Part shown: piece by piece, positions 59,714 through 64,000 of the stretch
Numbering within the stretch: position 1 is the first letter of the stretch
Layout of the letters: each line of letters starts with the position of its first letter
Assembly (NCBI RefSeq): GCF_000961095.1
Contig: NZ_CP011058.1
Coordinates: 2,218,501-2,282,500, forward strand
Length of the DNA: 64,000 nt
Source: Paenibacillus beijingensis
Lineage (GTDB): Bacteria > Bacillota > Bacilli > Paenibacillales > Paenibacillaceae
Direction: 5' to 3'
Notes under the pieces: model-generated
What the model was told of the DNA's origin: nothing
What the model saw: only the letters and a program-made list of their open reading frames with translations
Database searches by the model: none
Program-made: the position numbers and the translations under genes

Positions 59714-59962
59714 ATATACATTCATTTGGGCGGGGAAAAAATCATTCGAGCCGCGGAACTGGTGGCCATTTTTGATATTTCGATCGAACAGTCTTCCAAG
59801 CTGTCCAAACAGTTCGTGGCCGGAGCCAAGAAACGCAAAGACGTCGAGCTGATCGGGGAAGAGGAACCGAAATCGATCGTCGTCACGAAGCAGCGGATTT
59901 ATTATTCACCGATTTCTTCTTCCACGCTGAAGAAACGGGCACATCATTTTGCGGCTAATTAG
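59714..59962 (+). CDS. remB: Extracellular matrix regulator RemB (YaaB), apparent ATA start
   Basis: About 83 residues: YIHLGGEKIIRAAELVAIFD, then PKSIVVTKQRIYYSPISSSTLKKRA, a clear RemB/DUF370 match. Homologues start M-YIHLG. Here the corresponding codon is ATA (59714-59716), 8 nt after a strong AGGAGG, and no ATG, GTG or TTG lies nearby in frame. The only conventional alternative is a GTG at 59663, 17 codons upstream, overlapping the recF stop and lacking a good RBS. RemB acts with RemA in matrix gene control in Bacillus and is conserved between recF and gyrB. Confidence 0.85.
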   Translation: MYIHLGGEKIIRAAELVAIFDISIEQSSKLSKQFVAGAKKRKDVELIGEEEPKSIVVTKQRIYYSPISSSTLKKRAHHFAAN

Positions 59963-60016
59963 CCGCTTTTTCGGCGGACCTTCGGAAGAGCAGTCGAGAG
60001 GAGCAGTGAAAAGAGC

Positions 60017-61927
60017 ATGTCTTTGAATCAGCATACGTACGACGAGAGTCAGATCCAGGTGCTCGAGGGACTTGAAGCGGTTCGCAAAAGACCGGGGATG
60101 TATATCGGTTCGACAAGCGGTAAAGGTCTTCACCATCTGGTCTGGGAAGTCGTAGACAACAGCATCGACGAGGCACTGGCCGGTTATTGCAATCAGATCC
60201 AAGTGATCATTCATGAAGATAACAGTATTACCGTCATCGACAACGGCCGTGGGATCCCGGTCGGGGAGCATGCCAAGCTGAAGAAATCAACGCTGGAAGT
60301 CGTCATGACCGTCCTGCATGCGGGCGGCAAATTCGGCGGCGAAGGCTATAAAGTGTCCGGCGGCCTTCACGGCGTCGGAGTATCGGTCGTCAACGCCCTG
60401 TCCGAGCAGGTCATCGTTCAAGTTAAGCGCGACGGACACGTCTACCGCCAGGAATATCACCGCGGGGTGCCTCAGTACGACATCCAGATGATCGGCGATA
60501 CGAACGAGACCGGGACGCAAACGCGCTTTAAGCCGGATCCGGAAATTTTTCAGGAAACGACCGTGTTCGAATACGAGACGCTGCAATCGCGGATCCGCGA
60601 GCTGGCGTTTTTGAATAAAGGCATCGAAATTTCGCTTCACGACGAGAGAACCGGGGCGAAAAGCAGCTATCACTACGAGGGCGGGATTATCGAATTCGTC
60701 GAATATTTGAACCGCAACCGTGAGGCGCTGCATGAGAAGCCGATTTACGTGGAAGGGTCAAAGGACCATATCCAGGTTGAAGTGGCGATGCAGTACAACG
60801 ACAGCTACAGCGAAAATATTCACTCCTTCGCCAACAATATCAACACCCACGAGGGCGGCACGCACGAATCCGGATTCAAGAGCGCCCTGACGCGGATCAT
60901 TAACGACTATGCCCGCAAAATGGGGGCGATCAAGGACAGCAACTCCAACCTGTCCGGCGACGACGTGCGCGAAGGACTGACGGCGATTATTTCGGTCAAA
61001 ATACCGGAGCCGCAGTTTGAAGGGCAAACGAAAACGAAGCTCGGCAACAGCGAAGTGCGCGGCATCGTGGAATCGTGCTTCGCGGAGAAATTCGCCGAGT
61101 TTCTCGAGGAGAACCCTTCCGTATCGCGCAAAATCGTCGATAAAGGGCTGCAGGCTTCCCGCGCCCGCGAAGCGGCCCGCAAGGCGCGCGAGCTGACTCG
61201 CCGCAAGAGCGCGCTGGAAGTGAGTTCGCTGCCCGGCAAGCTGGCCGACTGCTCATCCAAGGACGCCTCGATCAGCGAGCTGTATATCGTCGAAGGTGAC
61301 TCGGCCGGCGGCTCGGCCAAACAGGGGCGCGACCGGCACTTCCAGGCGATTTTGCCGCTGCGGGGCAAAATTTTGAACGTGGAGAAGGCGCGGCTGGACC
61401 GGATTTTGTCCAATACGGAAATCCGCGCGATCATTACCGCGCTCGGAACGGGCATCGGCGACGATTTTGACCTGTCCAAAGCCCGTTATCACAAAGTGAT
61501 CATCATGACCGATGCCGACGTCGACGGCGCGCATATCCGCACGCTGCTGCTGACGTTCTTCTTCCGGTATATGCGCCAAATTATCGAAGCGGGCTATATT
61601 TATATCGCGCAGCCGCCGCTTTTCAAGATCGAGCGGAACAAAGTGATCCGCTATGCGCAGAGCGAGCGGGAACGCGACCAGATCATCGCCGAGTTCGGCG
61701 AAGGCGCGAAGGTGGGCGTCCAACGCTATAAAGGTCTCGGCGAAATGAACGCCGTCCAGCTGTGGGAAACGACGATGGATCCCGAAAGCCGCACGATGCT
61801 GCAGGTGCAGGTGGAAGATGCAATTGAAGCCGATTCCGTATTCGATACGCTGATGGGCGACAATGTGGAGCCTCGCCGCGAGTTTATTCACCAGTACGCC
61901 AAATCCGTTAAAAATCTCGATGTTTAG
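60017..61927 (+). CDS. gyrB: DNA gyrase subunit B
   Basis: A 636-residue type II topoisomerase ATPase subunit. The GHKL domain has EVVDNSIDEALAGYCNQI, VIDNGRGIPVGEH and GGKFGGEGYKVSGGLHGVGVSVV. The transducer follows, then the TOPRIM domain with YIVEGDSAGGSAKQGRDRHF and MTDADVDGAHIRTLLLTFF, and the C-terminal tail PRREFIHQYAKSVKNLDV. Works with GyrA to introduce negative supercoils. AGAGGAG precedes the ATG. Confidence 0.99.
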   Translation: MSLNQHTYDESQIQVLEGLEAVRKRPGMYIGSTSGKGLHHLVWEVVDNSIDEALAGYCNQIQVIIHEDNSITVIDNGRGIPVGEHAKLKKSTLEVVMTVLHAGGKFGGEGYKVSGGLHGVGVSVVNALSEQVIVQVKRDGHVYRQEYHRGVPQYDIQMIGDTNETGTQTRFKPDPEIFQETTVFEYETLQSRIRELAFLNKGIEISLHDERTGAKSSYHYEGGIIEFVEYLNRNREALHEKPIYVEGSKDHIQVEVAMQYNDSYSENIHSFANNINTHEGGTHESGFKSALTRIINDYARKMGAIKDSNSNLSGDDVREGLTAIISVKIPEPQFEGQTKTKLGNSEVRGIVESCFAEKFAEFLEENPSVSRKIVDKGLQASRAREAARKARELTRRKSALEVSSLPGKLADCSSKDASISELYIVEGDSAGGSAKQGRDRHFQAILPLRGKILNVEKARLDRILSNTEIRAIITALGTGIGDDFDLSKARYHKVIIMTDADVDGAHIRTLLLTFFFRYMRQIIEAGYIYIAQPPLFKIERNKVIRYAQSERERDQIIAEFGEGAKVGVQRYKGLGEMNAVQLWETTMDPESRTMLQVQVEDAIEADSVFDTLMGDNVEPRREFIHQYAKSVKNLDV

Positions 61928-62005
61928 AATAGGGTATCATGCGGCCGCTCGTTCATGAGGACAGATCGACTGCGATACCGATCTTTTGGCCGTGTAATAC
62001 GCGGC

Positions 62006-62034
62006 AAAGCCGCCTATAAATAAGGCGGCTTTTT
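62006..62034 (+). terminator. Terminator of gyrB
   Basis: AAAGCCGCCT-ATAAATA-AGGCGGCTTTTT forms a perfect 9-10 bp stem with T run, 80 bp after gyrB. It overlaps the stop codon of the convergent YheC/YheD gene and may also act on that strand. Confidence 0.9.
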
Positions 62035-62829
62035 CGTTCTCAATCTTCTAATGCGGGATCTCCGAATAATGGATCTGCCGGTTGTTGTGTATGCGCTGCG
62101 GTAGCGGAATATTTTGCGGGATACCGATTTATCACGCAGCTTGCGAAAAATATAAGGGTCGGGGGCGGTGTTCACTTCCAAAATCCACGGCTTCATTTTG
62201 TCGTCAATCGCCACATCGACCCCGATTTCCTTTAATCCGGGATAGCGGGTTTGCAGCTGCTGGGCGATTTGAAGCCCGAATTTGCGGAGTCTGCTCTTGT
62301 ATTCGGCTTGAGCGGTTGGGGATAAATGGCCGCTCATCAGCGTTTCAAACGGCGTCACCGTACCCCCGCTGTGGTAGTTGGTCACGATTTTTGCCGGATG
62401 GGACAATCGGCCGATAATGCCGGTCGTCTCCCAATCATTGCGCAAGTTTTTTTGCACCATGACCCGCAAATCGAACCGCCGCTTGCGGTGCTGCAGCAAA
62501 TGAATGCCGTGCTGAATCAAATACGTTTTTTTCGGCCGGACGCGCTCGATCCCGTGGTACAGTTCGTCGAAGCTGTTATATACACGAGCATTCGCTCCGG
62601 ACTGGAAGCGGAAAGCGGCCTGGCTGCGGTTCTTTTTTTCCACCCGCATGACGCCGTTGCCGAACGTCCCTCTGTCGGGTTTTACGTACACCATTGCATA
62701 GTCGGAGAGCATCGAAGATAAGGCGCTGCGATTAAATATAACGGTCTTTGGAATATGATCGGACAGCGTTTTTGATTTTAACAATACGTTCGTTTTTGCC
62801 CATTTGCTCAACACGCGCTGGATGGCCAA
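62014..62829 (-). CDS. YheC/YheD-family ATP-grasp protein between gyrB and gyrA
   Basis: A 271-residue short YheC/YheD protein consisting mainly of the ATP-grasp core. It contains LSKWAKTNVLLKSKTLSDHIP, VYVKPDRGTFGNGVMRVEKK, RRFDLRVMVQKNLRNDWE and the metal-binding end IGVDVAIDDKMKPWILEVNTAPDPY, plus a very basic C-terminus (RSIIRRSRIRRLRTKK). The start chosen is TTG (62829), 9 nt after AGGTGG, just upstream of the segment conserved in the family; the frame is open for 59 more codons but these look noncoding and contain promoter-like sequence. Family members are spore-coat associated. It is convergent with gyrB and divergent from gyrA. Confidence 0.85.
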   Translation of the reverse strand: MAIQRVLSKWAKTNVLLKSKTLSDHIPKTVIFNRSALSSMLSDYAMVYVKPDRGTFGNGVMRVEKKNRSQAAFRFQSGANARVYNSFDELYHGIERVRPKKTYLIQHGIHLLQHRKRRFDLRVMVQKNLRNDWETTGIIGRLSHPAKIVTNYHSGGTVTPFETLMSGHLSPTAQAEYKSRLRKFGLQIAQQLQTRYPGLKEIGVDVAIDDKMKPWILEVNTAPDPYIFRKLRDKSVSRKIFRYRSAYTTTGRSIIRRSRIRRLRTKKPPYL

Positions 62830-62900
62830 CTTACAAACCCACCTTTCAATATGCCTGCGGGACTTCGGCGAAATAAAGACAAGAGGTGCTAAACGATGGT

Positions 62901-62928
62901 ATAATAGTATGGAGTGTCTATTGTGCAA
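62901..62928 (-). promoter_or_regulatory. Candidate SigA promoter of the YheC/YheD gene
   Basis: Minus strand: TTGCAC (62928-62923), 16 bp, TATTAT (62906-62901), giving a leader of about 65 nt to the TTG start. The same stretch carries TATAAT on the plus strand (62900-62905), a possible overlapping rightward promoter with a weak -35. Confidence 0.5.
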
Positions 62929-63038
62929 TCTGCTCGCCCGGATTGATGTCCCCATTTGTCGATTCCCCATATAGTATGGCGTTTGGAGAATGTAGGAGAA
63001 CGGCAATTACCTAAATTTAAAGGTGCCTAAACGTTTAA

Positions 63039-63067
63039 TTGTACCCGGAATGTGAAAGAAATATAAG
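63039..63067 (+). promoter_or_regulatory. SigA-type promoter of gyrA
   Basis: TTGTAC (63039-63044), a 17-bp spacer and TATAAG (63062-63067), about 110 bp upstream of the gyrA ATG. An independent promoter is expected because the inserted YheC/YheD gene separates gyrA from gyrB. Confidence 0.65.
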
Positions 63068-63176
63068 GACAAGACGAACGCTTTAGGAACCCCGGTTTCC
63101 CCGGCGCGGGTGGGGCATGAGGGGAAACCATACAGCAGTTTTTCTTTGCTGTCAGCAGAATTTCAGGAGGGTAAAG

Positions 63177-64000
63177 ATGGCGGAAGAACAACGTTCGCAA
63201 ATCAAAGACCGGGATATTGGCACCGAGATGCGGGAATCGTTCATGGACTATGCCATGAGCATTATCGTAAGCCGGGCGCTGCCGGATGTTCGGGACGGCC
63301 TTAAGCCGGTGCACCGCCGCATCCTGTATGCGATGTCGGAACTTGGCATGTCCCCGGACAAACCATATAAGAAATCCGCCAGAATCGTCGGTGAAGTGAT
63401 CGGTAAGTACCACCCTCACGGCGACTCCGCCGTTTATGAATCGATGGTGCGGATGGCGCAGGATTTTTCGATGCGTTATATGCTGGTCGACGGGCACGGA
63501 AACTTCGGGTCCATCGACGGCGATATGGCGGCGGCAATGCGGTATACGGAAGCCCGGCTTTCCAAGATCGCGATGGAGCTGCTGCGCGATATCAACAAGG
63601 AAACGATCGATTTCGCGCCCAACTACGACGGCGAGGAGCATGAGCCGGTCGTACTTCCTGCCCGTTTCCCGAACTTGCTTGTCAACGGCGTCGGCGGGAT
63701 CGCGGTCGGTATGGCGACGAATATCCCGCCGCATAACTTGCCGGAAGTCATTGACGGCGTTCAGGCGATGATCGCCAACCCTGATATTACGTCCCTCGAA
63801 TTGATGGATTACATCAAAGGACCGGATTTCCCGACGGCCGGCTTCGTTATGGGGCATCAGGGCATCCGTCAGGCATATACGACCGGACGCGGCTCGGTCA
63901 CGATGCGCGCCCGCGCAGTAATTGAGGAAACGAACGGCAAAGCGCGTATCATTGTGCAGGAGCTTCCTTATCAGGTTATTAAAGCCCGCCTCGTCGAGAA
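63177..64000 (+). CDS. gyrA: DNA gyrase subunit A, 3' end outside window
   Basis: The first 274 residues are visible, starting MAEEQRSQIKDRDIGTEMRE with AGGAGGG 6 nt before the ATG. The cleavage-reunion domain is clear: SFMDYAMSIIVSRALPDVRD, KPVHRRILYAM, the helix with GKYHPHGDSAVYESMVRMAQ, and the catalytic Tyr in AAMRYTEARLSKIAME. The quinolone-resistance-determining positions are Ser and Glu (GDSAVYE), the usual susceptible residues in Gram-positives. The reading frame runs off the right edge. Confidence 0.98.
   Translation, partial: MAEEQRSQIKDRDIGTEMRESFMDYAMSIIVSRALPDVRDGLKPVHRRILYAMSELGMSPDKPYKKSARIVGEVIGKYHPHGDSAVYESMVRMAQDFSMRYMLVDGHGNFGSIDGDMAAAMRYTEARLSKIAMELLRDINKETIDFAPNYDGEEHEPVVLPARFPNLLVNGVGGIAVGMATNIPPHNLPEVIDGVQAMIANPDITSLELMDYIKGPDFPTAGFVMGHQGIRQAYTTGRGSVTMRARAVIEETNGKARIIVQELPYQVIKARLVE

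Overview
The window is a stretch of about 64 kb around a chromosomal replication origin of a spore-forming Bacillota, most probably Paenibacillus or a close relative. The evidence is the gene order rpmH-rnpA-yidC-khpB-mnmE-mnmG-rsmG-noc-parA-parB to the left of oriC and dnaA-dnaN-yaaA-recF-remB-gyrB-gyrA to the right. Further support comes from the walRKHIJ cluster, the YheC/YheD ATP-grasp spore proteins, YyaC, and moderately high GC with long Gly/Ser linkers. No rRNA operon, CRISPR array, prophage or transposase was seen. One tRNA (Ser, anticodon CGA) is present.

Layout. Positions 1-12.3 kb are accessory: two tandem YheC/YheD ATP-grasp genes, a NarL-type two-component system, a membrane protein, an ECF sigma factor followed 4 bp later by a papain-like BtrH-type protein, a VOC protein, a DUF4386 membrane protein, a Crp/Fnr regulator, and an AT-rich AAA ATPase-TIR gene split by a -1 frameshift. 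From 12.4 to 32.4 kb lies conserved core on the minus strand: rlmH, a CxxH/CxxC protein, htrA, walJ-I-H-K-R, an M23/LysM/G5 cell-wall protein, purA, dnaB, rplI, gdpP and yybS. A secreted GH16 glucanase with a PA14 domain is inserted on the plus strand. At 32.6-36.9 kb is a four-gene GDP-fucose cassette (gmd, fcl, manC, and a glycosyltransferase-like protein with a coiled coil). At 37-45 kb are rpsF-ssb-rpsR, tRNA-Ser, a mechanosensitive channel operon, yyaC and a class V aminotransferase. At 45-54.5 kb are the partition, nucleoid-occlusion, tRNA-modification and membrane-insertion genes. oriC has two box clusters flanking dnaA (about 54.5-55.4 kb and 56.77-56.98 kb). The gyrase genes close the window, with a third YheC/YheD gene between gyrB and gyrA.

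Transcription is strongly co-oriented with replication: nearly everything left of oriC is on the minus strand and nearly everything right of it on the plus strand. Exceptions are small accessory genes. Several origin-linked signals are visible directly: parS sites in parB and beside rsmG, DnaA boxes on both sides of dnaA, a DnaA-trio-like unwinding element before dnaN, two Spo0A-box matches in oriC and Noc-site-like palindromes.

Most notable points: the split AAA-TIR gene (a probable anti-phage effector, decayed or frameshift-expressed); a dispersed hairpin-plus-palindrome repeat that forms a 42-bp tandem array directly upstream of the aminotransferase start and recurs in the same position upstream of walI; a probable ATA start codon for remB; and the ECF sigma/BtrH-like pair.
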